A DNA stretch of 64,000 bases from Turritopsis dohrnii (lineage: Eukaryota > Cnidaria > Hydrozoa > Anthoathecata > Oceaniidae): positions 248,001 through 312,000 of the forward strand of contig BQMF02000021.1 in assembly GCA_027922465.2 (NCBI GenBank), read 5' to 3'. A program made the position numbers and the translations under genes. Below, one piece after another: positions 24,967 through 36,322 of this stretch. The stretch's first letter is position 1. Each line of letters begins with the position of its first letter. Under the pieces are notes generated by a model. The model ran no database searches and had not been told where the DNA came from. It saw only the letters and a program-made list of their open reading frames with translations.

Positions 24967-25525
24967 AGGACTGCAGAATTGTAATTTAACAACTGTGGGC
25001 GTTCTAACTGGCGTAAGGAACTGCAGCACTACACATTGACGACGGACATGAGGCATGAGATGCGAAGAGATTCCTGCAAATCTTGTGCCACATCGCGATT
25101 TTACGAACGATACAAATTAAAAATTACCGTTTAATAAACCTGAGTAAACAGCTATTTTTATCTCTGCACGAAATTGACTTCTAAAAGGTACGTTGACAAC
25201 ATAGGCTAGTTGACTTAGCTCATCTTAGGTGAAGAAAATTTGGACCACGAGTTTACACACTTCAATGAATGAACAGGAAGAGAATTTGCAATAAGAGCCA
25301 TGCGCTTGCACATTTAAATGAATAATCACCTAAACTTAGAACAAAACGACCTGGTGACCTTCCAATTTGGTCTAGTTCAATATAAATATGCTAGAAGCCG
25401 TAGTTCCAGCTGTTAATAGCAATAATGAAGTAGCAGGGAAGTATTTATAAATTCACCTACTACCTATCTGTTGAAAACTAACTTCAAAATCAAGGAAAGG
25501 AAATTTTTTCGAGATATAGACTTAT

Positions 25526-25880
25526 GCGTCTTCCAAAGGAAAACATTGTGGTTGCTTTAAAGCAATTTTTTTTTGTAATAAATGACTTACATAAATATGG
25601 ATTATTAGCACCACAATTTGTTGTCCAAAAATATGACGAGAGTTAATTAGCTTAGTTCTATTATAAGTTTGATGTGTCAACTGAACCGAAACCTATTTTT
25701 TCTTTTGCGTCTTCCAAAGGAAAACATTGTGGTTGCTTTAAAGCAATTTTTTTTGTAGTAAATGACTTATATAAATATAGATTATTAGCACCATAATTTG
25801 TTGTCCAAAAATATGACGAGAGTTAATTAGCCTAGTTCTATTATAAGTTTGATGTGTCAACTCAACCGAAACCTATTTTT
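25526..25880. repeat. ~181-bp tandem duplication
   Basis: The unit starting gcgtcttccaaaggaaaaca begins at 25526 and again at 25707, with only a few substitutions over the whole unit. Non-coding. Confidence 0.9.
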
Positions 25881-25916
25881 ACCTGATTTACATAAACATT
25901 TTAGCTCTGAACTTCA

Positions 25917-26540
25917 GCTAACCGATAATACATACTGAAATGTTACATAATTTTCCTTGAATGACTGAGTTTATGATACACAAACTCATTATTTATCTGA
26001 GTTGTTTAGCGTAGGCAGCAGCCATCATTTCATTTACTTCGTAGTTGTTTAAAGTTATTATACTATTTTTATGGAAAAATCTCTATATCCATGTTGTTTT
26101 TAAAGCACAAGTGTCTGGTAAGTATTTGTAGCTACAGTTCAGCATAATGTTTTTGGTTCAAAATGACTCTCTGGTTTTGAATTTAAGAAGTTTAAAAGGA
26201 TACTATGTCTAAAATGATATAAATAAATATGTTAGAGCTCAAACAGTTGTTTAACAAGCCTCTTGTTACTATATATTTCATAAATTTTTTCCCGTGATAC
26301 AAGGTTTCGCTCCTTCATGGTATGAAAGGAAGGTAATACTCGTTGTATTAGTTGCACAGACCCAATTCGAAGGAACACTCCGAACCAGGAGGGATTTGAA
26401 CCCACGGCCTAGGAATTCTAGACCAATGGCTCTAACAGCTGTGCTACCGGTTCATAGTGTTCAAACCTCATTATCGATATGTAGCTAACTACACGATTTT
26501 TTTTATAAGCAACTGTTGATTTTGATCAGAACTCAAGTTG
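25917..26540 (-). mobile_element. Long SINE-like repeat with tRNA-like head, copy 1
   Basis: It is repeated at 56950-57507. On the minus strand the tRNA-like part (26386-26452 region) reads ccgtgggttcaaatccctcc, a good box B, preceded by a ggtctagaattcctaggcc hairpin. The remaining ~450 bp forms the body, including atgactgagtttatgataca and gttgtttagcgta. The ORF 26294-26488 crosses the tRNA-like part and is not a gene. Confidence 0.75.
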
Positions 26541-26818
26541 AATGACTAGTAACCGCAAAATGGCTGATAGACAGAACATGCAAAGCACCAAACATCATCA
26601 ATCTACTTAATCAAATTAGTGGCAGGGGAGCTTGCAGTTTGTTTCCAAAACGGCTAGAAAGCACCATAGATAAACAAAACACCAAACATCTCAAACATCG
26701 TCAATTAATTTTACAGGCAAATGGTTAAGATGAGATGAGACAGTACAACAACTTTCTTATTTCCACAACCATGCGAAATAAAAACATTCATAACCGTGGA
26801 GCCAATTTTAATAAACTA

Positions 26819-27650
26819 GCCGCCAAGGCGGCGTCGCTCGCCGCCCATGTCCACCTGCTCTGTATCACTGTATCAATAAACGTCAAATTTCCTTATAAAC
26901 GGCTCGTACAACTTGTGTTCAACCAGAAGAAGCAGATTCGAAGTCACAACCTCTGGTAAAACCAATCTTTTATCAGTGTAACAATACACTCAAAACGTAT
27001 AGAGAGAAAACTTCAACTTTTTATTAACTTTTGTTTTAAAAAAGTTACGCGCTCTAACATGGGTGCTATCAAACGTAAGGGGGAAATGGTTTCTCTTCTT
27101 AAAAAGATCACACGGGAGGAGAGAAGAAAAGGCACGTGCTAAATGAATCAAGTGAATAAAAAAAAACGTTCGATCTGATATAAAATAAAATAGATTAAAA
27201 GAAATCGATTAAAGACAACTATTATGACAAAAGCAAAAAAAAAAAAAAAATATATTTTGTTTTGATATGATACTCTTTTTTTACCTATCGGTTTTTAAAC
27301 ATTTTGATTGCTCAAAAAAAAAGTTCACCCGTCTCAGACAGTGAGGCAAGGGTTAGTGGCAAACCGAACATATGCTGCCACGTTCTACCGTTGCTGCTTT
27401 TTGTCCAAAATGTTTAATCAGTTAGTTTCTTTGTATTTAGTTGATGTATTGTTTTCAAAGCCAAGTCAACGTGGAGTATAAAACTAACAATAATAATAAA
27501 AACAAAACGTTATTCCTATTAGTTCATCACCCAAAAAAAGTCACGTTCGATTGGGGTTGCAATGTATTTGTTTCGAACTCACGTCGCGCACAAAAAAAGA
27601 AATAATTTCGCTCACAACTCAATCTACCATTTTGCGTGACTTACAAACAA

Positions 27651-27682
<32 letters not shown>

Positions 27683-27706
27683 AGAATCGGCTATTAATAT
27701 ATAGAT
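26819..27706 (+). mobile_element. ~0.9-kb dispersed repeat, copy 1
   Basis: It matches 51421-52274 at roughly 95 percent by eye, starting agccgccaaggcggcgtcgc and ending agaatcggctattaatatat. Before its end this copy has a (GACA)n run (27655-27682) that copy 2 lacks. No ORF is shared between the copies. Class is not determined; the fixed tail argues for mobilisation from its 3' end. Confidence 0.85.
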
Positions 27707-28381
27707 AACAAAAATCAACTAAAAGCACGTTCGTTACCAAAACAAATCAGTAATTGCTCGTCTTTCCAGCATATGCATTCTGAATGAATGAATTACTTTG
27801 ACTCATGTACTTACGTATGTTACTTATATCTTTTCCAAATCATTCTCAACAGTGTAAACAAAGATCATCCTTTCTGCAGCCATTTTTAAGCAACTTCACT
27901 GCAAAAAAAGAAATAGGTAAAATCTCCTGCATTTTCCAGCACATATTTCTGTCGTAAAAATATGGCTTCTTCGGCTCTTTCTTTTTCTTCGGCTTGGTTT
28001 TCCATTGAATTGAAAACTGTGATATTTTACACTTTGTAAACATTTGAATTTTACTTTTATATTAAATCTGTCCCGTTTCTTCTTCAAAAGAGCAGCAGAA
28101 AATGAAAAACCTTTTTAACAAACTCCGTTGCTATGAATTTTTCGGTCAATCAAAATAGCGCATTTCAAGAGTTTTCCTTTATTAGCCAATAAAAACGATC
28201 AGCGCGCGCCGGGGCTTTCCCATTTATAAGATCCTTGTTCAAAACCACCGTTCCCTCATGTTGATGCTGTATTTCGGCCTTTTTATTTGGACATATAAGC
28301 CCATTTGCGAATGGACTAACTACCGCTCTATGACCACGATTAAGAAGATTTTGACCGTAAATTTTGAAATAAACCAGCACT
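27707..28381. other. Intergenic stretch without recognised gene
   Basis: Minus ORFs 27846-28087 are Lys-rich and low complexity in overlapping frames, without a domain. The last 45 bp (gattaagaagattttgaccg onwards) recurs at 33988. Confidence 0.4.
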
Positions 28382-30473
28382 CTTGTTGTGCGCAAATATG
28401 TAATTATTTTGCGCAGTTATGTAGTTTCTGCGCAGTTACGTAATTATTTTGCGCAGATAATTGTAATTTTTGAGCTGCGCAGTTATATACAGTTTGTAAG
28501 AATCGAGTGCTGCACAGATATGTAAAATGCGGACTTTTTAATACAAGTATTTTTTCTAGATTTTTTTCACTCAACTACCACTGCTTTTGCGATTTATCAT
28601 CAAATCTTGAATCATAAAATCTATGAATGACATGACAATCTATATTTTGTGTAAAGATTAAGAATTTTAAGATAAAAAACTCTTTTGTAAGAATTTCGAT
28701 TACTTTCAAGGCGGAAAATGAGCGTGTTCATGTTGTTACACCGTCAAATGTAGTAACTCCGTCAAATGTAGTAAACCTACGACAAATGTAGTAAATACCT
28801 TTAAGTTTGGAATGAACCATAATTAGGCCAAACACTTGAAGGTCTTAACCAGGTAACTTTTCAAGGGCTATCAGGTGGCCGCATAATTAAAACCAAAATC
28901 GTGCATGCGCAGTAAAAAGACGCTTATATGAGCTGAATGAGCCGTAATTAGGAAAAACACCTTAAGGTCTTCGCCAAGTAATTTTTTCAGTGCTATCAGG
29001 TGGCTGTGTAATAAGCCTGGAATTTGCGCATGCGCATTCACAGCATGTTAGTACACGTAAAATCAGTCATAATTAGGCAAAACACATGAACATCTTCACC
29101 AGGTAACTTTTCAAAGGCTATCAGGTGGCCATATAATAAAACCAAAAATCGCGCATGCGCAGTATAAATATACTTGTATGAGGTTAATGAGCCATAATAA
29201 GTTAAAACCCTCGAAGGTCTTAACCAGGAACTTTTTAAACTTTATAAATTCAGGCTATTGTTTCTCATCATTATGTTGCGTAATATTTTTTTTGCGGAAT
29301 AGAAATCTTCTCTAAAATTATATGTCAGTTCTCTTTAACATTTACTTTCAAATAAGCAAGTTCCAGATAATACTGACATCAACTTTTACTTCTCAAGTCA
29401 CTTGGCATGAGCAAGTTGTCTCTGTTAATAAAATCATCGTATGTGGCAGAGTAATCGCTGCAGTTTTGCACTTAGAGACGTTTTTGAAAAGTGTGCAAAG
29501 ACCAATATAAATTTGTAGGAGTGTGAAGTGGAATTGTGCGCCTATAACGCACCAAACGTCGATTTTGCTCTAGAATGTTATGTTTTGCTTTGTTAGTTCA
29601 TAAAAGTGTTAGGGTTTTTCAGATTTTTTTAGGATACTTGTGTTCTCTATCCATATTCATAAATGAAAAAAATGAAAAAATGAAAGAAAAATAAGAGATC
29701 TGTCTAACTCAGTGAGAATCACCTTAATTAAGTTTTTCTTTTCGAGGACCCCCACATCTCTGCAACTTCTCCGTAAACCGTTTTTATCAAAATGGTACAC
29801 AGAAAAAAGGTGCAAATTCTGTAAATTTGGACCAAATTGGGCCAAAAATCCCCTTTTTATCCAAATTTTCGGAAAATTCGCCCCATTTCTGAAATCAGAA
29901 TCTTGGAGTTGTCCTTCGTGTAAATGTTCAAAAGAAACGGACGATTCCGTAAATTTGGACCAAATTGGGCCTAAAATCCCCATTTAAATTTTCGTAAAAA
30001 TTCGCCTCATCTCTGAAATCAGAATCTTGGAATTGTCCTTCGTGTAAATGTTCAAAAGAAACGGACCATTCTGTAAATTTGGACCAAATTGGGCCAAAAT
30101 CCCCTTTTAACACAAATTTTCGTAAAAGTTCGCCTCATCTCTGAAATCAGAATCTTGGAATTGTCCTTCGTGTAAATTTTCAAAAAAAACCGGACCATTC
30201 TGTAAATTTGGACCAAATTGGGCCTAAAATACCCTTTTGACACAAATTTTGGAAAAATGGCCCTCAAATTTGCAATCAAAACCTTGGAAACTGAGTTCTT
30301 ATCAAATGAACATTTAGCCATAAAAAAGTCCGTATTTTACATATCGATTACATAACTGCGCAGCTCAAAAATTACATATCTGCGCAAAATAATTACATAG
30401 CTGCGCAGAAATTACATAACTGCGCAAAATAATTACATATCAGCGCAGAAATTACATATCTGCGCACAACAAG
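28382..30473. mobile_element. 2.1-kb foldback element with TGCGCA subrepeats
   Basis: Arms of ~170 bp, starting cttgttgtgcgca on the left and ending tgcgcacaacaag on the right, are inverted copies. Each arm is built from short units alternating ttttgcgcag and tatgtaat. Inside are two tandem arrays: 28800-29240 (ggtcttaaccaggtaacttt and gctatcaggtggcc units, ~125 bp) and 29800-30270 (aaatttggaccaaattgggc, ttggaattgtccttcgtgta units, ~120 bp). A ~60-bp piece at 28735-28795 is a fragment of the 31558-33470 family. No transposase; the ORFs shown by the arrays are repeat artefacts. Confidence 0.8.
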
Positions 30474-31552
30474 TCTCTAAGTTAAATGTGTTATACACGT
30501 TTGAGGATTAGTATAGCGCGATAAACATCCATTGTATGAACCTGAATGTTAGTTCATAATGTTTATGGTTCTACGGTCAGTTATTGTAGGAACTAAATCT
30601 CTCATCATACTAAGGCCGTGCATCAGGAAATTGATAGCAGCAATCGTTCAACAGGAAACAATATGTTGTAATTTTTAAGTCATTATCTCCTGTGAAAGTT
30701 GCTTTTGCGAATGGAATCAATTTTGCATCAAGTATCTCAAACATGGTATCACTAGACACTCTGTCTCCATTAAAACCAAAAAACGAATCAAATATAAAAT
30801 GAAATTTACAGCAGGCAGTGTTCGAAGCGTTTATCATTCGAAAGATCATTGAAAGCACATCAAAAAAAAGATGTAAGAACCCTTATCTAGAAATGTCTGA
30901 TTCACTAGATTAGGGAAAATGTACAACCCCGCGTGAGGGATTCCACCACAAGTTAAAAGTGGCCTTTAAATTTGCATGTTTCACATGTGTGAAAGTTTGA
31001 ATTCAGCAAATTAAGAACCGAAGTTCTAGAGCATCTTCAGATGCAAGAATGCTTCATATTCGCTTAACTGCTCACCAACGCATCCTTTTGAAGACATCGT
31101 TCATTTGTGGGACTAAACATCGTAAAAACCAAATATCAAAAATAGTGGTCTTGAGTTCCCTTCATTTTCTAATGTTAAATATATTCCCCCTCTGTTTGAA
31201 GGGAAAGAAAATTTGCTCTCGGTTAGGGTTCGCTTAGGGTTTTAATTGATACTGATTATTAGTTTTTTTTCTACTAATGTCATGTTTTCTTAGGATGATA
31301 TACTTTCATCAGGATCAAATCAATTTAAACACAAAAGTGACTGTAGTCATCCTTCAGTAAATAAGATTAATGAATGTTCGTTAAGTAAATGAAATCAAAT
31401 CGATTAGAAAATCTTGTGTCAGCAGTTTTATTATGAGATCTTCACGAGGGAGCCAATCATTATTTTAATTTGTTTGAACCCTTTGTTGATCATGAACAGC
31501 TGCTCGTTCCTAGAAAACTTCTCAATTGCTTTATTTCTACTGACATCTAGAA
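30474..31552. other. Intergenic stretch without recognised gene
   Basis: A minus ORF at 30610-30858 (82 codons) reads like ordinary protein (AFTGDNDLKITTYCFLLNDC in part of it) but has no family I recognise and no splice context. It could be an exon or decayed copy. Confidence 0.35.
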
Positions 31553-31557
31553 AGTGC

Positions 31558-33470
31558 TGTTACACCGTCAAATGTAGTAACTCCGACAAATGTAGTAACT
31601 CCGACAAATGTAGTAAACTTTCAACGCTAAATGTAGTAACTCCGTCATACGTAGCAAAATTCAACGACAAATGTAGTAACGCTATATGTAGTAAAGGTCA
31701 ACGACAAATGTAGTAACTCCGACAAATGTAGTAATCCTCCGCTATATGTAGTAAACCTTTACAGCCGCAGTTGTAGTTGTGGCTGAGGCTTAAAACTTGG
31801 CAGGTCAGATATTGTTAAACTTCTTAGGCCATATTTGGTACTGATGACGTCATTATGACGTCACAGGTACTTTCTAGAAAAGCAATTTCCTACTGCAGTT
31901 GAAGCTCAAAACTTGGCACAGGGGATTCTTACATTACAAGAATTAAAATGCTCGGACCAAATTTGATACTGGTGACGTCATTATGACGTCACAAGGATTT
32001 TCTAAAAACGCAATTTTTCACCACAGTTAAAGTATAAAACTTGGCACGAGGTATTGTTACATTCCAAGAACAAATTATTTGGACCAAATTTGGTACTGAT
32101 GACGTCATTATGACGTCACAGGACTTTCTAGGAAAGCTACTTCCATATGTAATTGGAGCTTAGAATTTAGCACGGAGAATTCTCACATTGAAAAAATTAA
32201 AATGCTTGGCACAAATTTGGTACTTATGACGTCACTATGACGTCACAGTAATTTTCTAGAAGAGCTACTTCCACATGTAATTGGAGCTTAAAACTTGGCA
32301 CGGGGATTTGTTGCATTGCAAGAATTAAAATGCTTGGCACAAATTTGGTTTTGGTGACGTCATTATGACGTCACAAGGACTTTCTAGCAAATCAACTTTC
32401 CATCATAGTTGAAGCTAAAAATCTACGATGGCCCCCGATGGCTCAATGTCAAAGGCGCATAAAAACATATTTTTATGGGCGAAACTTTTAAAAAAATTTT
32501 TCACATATATATTTTTGTTACACGCGCATTTTTTTTCACCTGCATTTTTTCTTACGCACGCATTTTTATTATGTTAATCCCCATAAAGAGGAAAAAATAA
32601 ATAAATAAAAGTTTGGTGCATTTTTTTCAAAAAGAAAGAATGAAGACATATTTTCATTACGTAGCATCATTATTTTGTTAACATCTCTGGGGAAGTTTAC
32701 TATATTTTAAGTATTATACGTTTTAATTTTCATTTTGTTTTATACTGCATTCTTACCTTTAACATCAAATAGTATCAGACCAATGGGAATGAATTGACAA
32801 ACAGCAATGTTACTGGCAATGTTCCAAGATCATTATAAAATATTAAGCTTATTTGCCTTGTTTTAATGCCCAAATACATCCGGAAGTAGCTTTTCTTTAA
32901 ATATCCTGCGACCCCACAATGACGTCACCAGTACCAAATTTGTGGCAAGCATTTTAATTCTTGCAATGCAACAAATCCCCGTGCCAAGTTTTAAGCTCCA
33001 ATTACATGTGGAAGTAGCTTTTCTAGAAAATTACTGTGACGTCATAGTGACGTCATAAGTACCAAATTTGGTCAAAGCATTTCAATTTTTGTAATGTAAC
33101 AATCCTTTGTGCCAAGTTTTGAGCTTCAAATATGGTAGGAAGTTGCTTTTTTAGAAAGTACCTGTGACGTCATGATGACGTCATCAGTACCAAATATGGC
33201 CTAAGAATTTTAACAATATCTGACCTGCCAAGTTTTAAGCCTCAGCCACAACTACAACTGCGGCTGTAAAGGTTTACTACATATAGCGGAGGATTACTAC
33301 ATTTGTCGGAGTTACTACATTTGTCGTTGACCTTTACTACATATAGCGTTACTACATTTGTCGTTGAATTTTACTACGTATGACGGAGTTACTACATTTA
33401 GCGTTGAAAGTTTACTACATTTGTCGGAGTTACTACATTTGTCGGAGTTACTACATTTGACGGTGTAACA
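31558..33470. mobile_element. 1.9-kb foldback element with an array of TGACGTCA palindromes, TSD AGTGC
   Basis: Ends tgttacaccgtcaaatgtag and its inverse, flanked by AGTGC at 31553-31557 and 33471-33475. The outer ~200 bp of each arm is repeated gacaaatgtagtaactcc. Next come ~127-bp units, five in the left arm and three inverted in the right, each with the octamer TGACGTCA: starts 31845, 31856, 31973, 31984, 32100, 32111, 32227, 32238, 32355, 32366, 32920, 33037, 33048, 33165, 33176. Fourteen of the 15 form pairs exactly 11 bp apart. The centre (32420-32880) is AT-rich and non-coding. TGT...ACA ends with a 5-bp duplication would suit a Ginger-type element; this is inference. The Cys-rich ORFs at both ends are products of the repeat. 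Confidence 0.9.
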
Positions 33471-33754
33471 AGTGCAACCCTCAGCATTATAATAGTTCAT
33501 TATCTTTAAAAAGTCATAAATAAATTCTAAAAAATTTGAGTGTATTTATTAATTGATGGATTTGTTATTGTCATCATCATTTCAATAAAATTACATCCAA
33601 AAGTTCCGCGTAGAATTACCGGAAAATGAAAATTGAACTTTGATTGCACATTAAAAACCATCTCGATTCAACAAGGAAGAATATCACCGAAATATTAATT
33701 TTAACGACCTACATCTATTTATCAAAACATGCCGTCAAATTATATTATACGTAT

Positions 33755-34080
33755 ATGAAACAGAATAATATATCACTCTCTAAAATAAAAGTGTGACACA
33801 CTATTGCGGATTAGTATAACACGACTAGTAACCCGGGTAAAAATTTTTACCACATCTAACGAAAAAAATAAATAAAGTGTCCCTGTGACAAAAATTTGAA
33901 TCAACTGGGGATCGATGCAATGCAATGGTTCCCCAGTGACGATGATAATAATCGTAATAAAGCGCATGGCCTCATGAAGAATATGACAACGATTAAGAAG
34001 ATTTTGACCGTAAATTTTTAAAAAAACACAACACTCTCTAAATGAAAAGTGTGACGCACTATTGCGGATTAGTATAGATT
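33755..34080. repeat. Duplicate sequence blocks, also split around the 28382 element
   Basis: The block ctctctaaa..aaaagtgtgac.cactattgcggattagtata occurs at 33774 and 34029, and gattaagaagattttgaccg at 33993 and 28340. At 28340-28381 and 30474-30515 the same sequence is present but separated by the foldback element, so these copies act as an empty-site reference. Confidence 0.7.
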
Positions 34081-34121
34081 GGTGTCATAACCCATGAGGA
34101 ACGTCTTTTTGAGACTAATTA

Positions 34122-35149
34122 GGGACCTTACGAAACTACAGTGTGTATTAAAATGTCTTATCCACCAACTTTCAAGGCGTATATCTCATTACATGTCTGT
34201 TAAAATATTGTGAATTTTATATCACAAGAAAGAGCTATTCATGCTCTATCTGTTATTAAAAAATGTTTGCCAAAATATTTGTTCTTCGAAAAGATATTGA
34301 AGAAAAACTCAACGATTTGGCTCATTAAATTCTTGAAAGTCAATTAACTGACATGCTAATGACTTTTTAATGGTGTGATTTTCTTTTGTTTGTGCTGATG
34401 GAACCCTTAGAAAATTTTAAGTATAGCTTTGTGTATCAATTTCCCATAACAGTTAATCTTAAAAATTTCAAATAAGATTTTTTTACTGTGTGATGATTTT
34501 TAATTCTTTTTATTGTGTTTGCAAATGACCTTCATTGTAAAATAATTTAAATGACTTTTAAGAATTTAATGAACCAAATCGCTACGTTTTTCTTCAATAT
34601 CTTTTCGAAGAACAAATGTTTTGGCAAGCATTTTATATCAATGGATAGAGCATGAAATGCTCTTTCTTGTGATATAAAATTCACAATATTTTATCAGACA
34701 TGTAATGAGGTATACGCCTTGAAAGTTGGTGGATAAGACATTTTGATACACACTGTACGACGGCAACGTGGACGACGACGTGAGGAAAACAAAAGATTCA
34801 CTTTACTCCATAGACTTGCTTTAGAATGGAAGTCGTTTCACACTATACTATTGGGAAATGTTTTTAATTTTACTAATATCATTATTAGATTTGCACGTTC
34901 TACACACAACGTGAAAAGTAATATTTTGAAGTCGTACTGAAAACGAAGACGTGAGAATAGCAGTACTTCCGATAAATTTTCCTTGGTTCCTTCATGATTC
35001 TGTCTCTCAAAGTTCAAAAAACAAACTTCAAAGACATTATAAATAAACTTCTTAACCCAAGTGTATAGTTTCTGCTCTTTTGAGATTCATAGAAGATGAA
35101 TATCTTGTACGTCTTCGTCCACGTTGCCGTCGTACTTTCGTAAGGTCCC
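34122..35149. mobile_element. 1.0-kb foldback element, TA-flanked
   Basis: Ends gggaccttacgaaa and its inverse tttcgtaaggtccc lie next to TA on both sides. Inside, 34138-34330 is inverted at 34560-34757 (cttatccaccaactttcaag, tcttcgaaaagatattgaag), and an acgacggcaacgtggacgac block at 34756 is inverted at 35107-35133. The arrangement is nested and asymmetric. No ORF. Confidence 0.75.
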
Positions 35150-35369
35150 TATTAATTTCGCTACGGCGAATTATTGGTATCGTCGTTTATGTATCTAGTA
35201 AATAATTCGATTAAAACTTACATATAAGCCATGCCTGCACACACCTTAGCAATAATATCTTTAATTGACTTCAGGCTTATATCGTTATATCGTTATGCAT
35301 AACGATTGTAAGTTGTCAACTCAAAATAAATTAACGAAAAAAAAAAGAAAAAAAAAAAGGCTGATTAAC

Positions 35370-35640
35370 TCGCAATTCGGGCCAAATTTGAACCAAATGA
35401 TGAAAGTTCTCCAAGTGTAACAAAAATTTGAACAAGGCACAAATGAAAGGTGCTGTTGATTTCAAATTTGACAGTCATTTTGTCAGATTTCACCAAATTG
35501 GGCAGTTCGGGTCAAATTTGGATCAAATTATGAAGTTTCTCCAAATTACATAAAACTTTGCACATAGCACAATTGAAAGGTGCTGATTTCGAATTTAAAA
35601 GTCATTTTGTCAGATTTGACGAAAATTGGCAATGCATTTT
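35370..35640. repeat. Tandem repeat, ~120-bp units (CAAATTTG / GACAGTCATTTTGTCAGAT)
   Basis: Two units with aaaggtgctg, gtcattttgtcagattt and ggtcaaatttgga. The same family appears inverted as an array at 55110-55690 in the PDI-like gene, so this is a dispersed satellite-like repeat. Confidence 0.7.
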
Positions 35641-35839
35641 GAGAATTTTGATAACGAAAGTTTCGACTTCTCAGCCGACTTGTTTGACATTGCGCCAGGA
35701 ATAGGTAAGAGATAAAGAAATGTTTCGGAAAGGCAGAAACAAAAAAATTTACTTGATTTTTTATTGGGCTTGTACCGAAGATAATTGGTTTTATTTTGTC
35801 TATATCTAATCATCTTGACCAGTACATAGATAAAATATC

Positions 35840-35997
35840 ATGAATTTATCTATTGTGAGTCATCCAATCTACCATGGTATAGCTGAAGGAAAATTTGTTC
35901 ATTTGATTCACTTCAAGCAAAATTTCATTATGTGGATTGGTGGATTCTTCCTGTTCATGTACAGGCAATCAAGAAAATTGAGAGAACAACAGCTGAG
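35840..35997 (+). CDS. Possible first coding exon of a small single-pass membrane protein
   Basis: From an ATG at 35840 the frame runs 52 codons to a good donor (gag|gtaatt at 35998). It reads an N-terminal stretch, then a hydrophobic segment (FIMWIGGFFLFMY) followed by RQSRKLREQQ, the membrane-then-basic-helix pattern of small mitochondrial or ER single-pass proteins. No later exon could be identified with certainty, and I do not recognise the family. Alternatives: chance ORF or pseudo-exon. Confidence 0.35.
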
Positions 35998-36197
35998 GTA
36001 ATTCATTGACTATTTATTTAGGCTCCAATCTGGCAGAAAATATTTCTTTGACTTAATATAACGTGGTAGCTACAATTTTCACTTTTCAAATTTCATGTTT
36101 AAAATCGTGTTCATGGCAACAAGTATCGCCTCGTGTTAAGTCAACAAGTATCAATTTGTTTTAAATATTTTAATTATCCCACCGCGGAATGGAAATA

Positions 36198-36322
36198 ACC
36201 CAGCCGGTACATTTATTAAAAAATCTCTGCGAAGGAGTGCATTTCTATAGAAATTTACACACAATTTCAATGAAAATGCTCTCCGTCACAGTGACTTTTT
36301 GACAATTTTGCCTACTGGGAAC
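36198..36322 (+). repeat. Dispersed repeat, copy 2
   Basis: It matches 5424-5550 in the same orientation, including the ctctgcgaaggagtgcattt block. Confidence 0.8.

Noticed and set aside
29657..30321. Repeated minus ORFs reading FGPIWSKFTE-type repeats as a repeat protein
   Set aside because: The frame is broken between units and the DNA is a tandem array inside a foldback element; the plus strand is equally open.
28381..30475. CRISPR-like alternation of short repeats (tgcgcag / tatgtaat)
   Set aside because: Units are not separated by unique spacers of constant length, they are mirrored at both ends of one element, and the genome is eukaryotic. They are subterminal repeats of a foldback element.
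31414..31713. Cys-rich ORF (CSNSDKCSN repeats), with a twin at 33315-33500 on the minus strand
   Set aside because: Both are translations of the repeated gacaaatgtagtaactcc in the inverted arms of one element.
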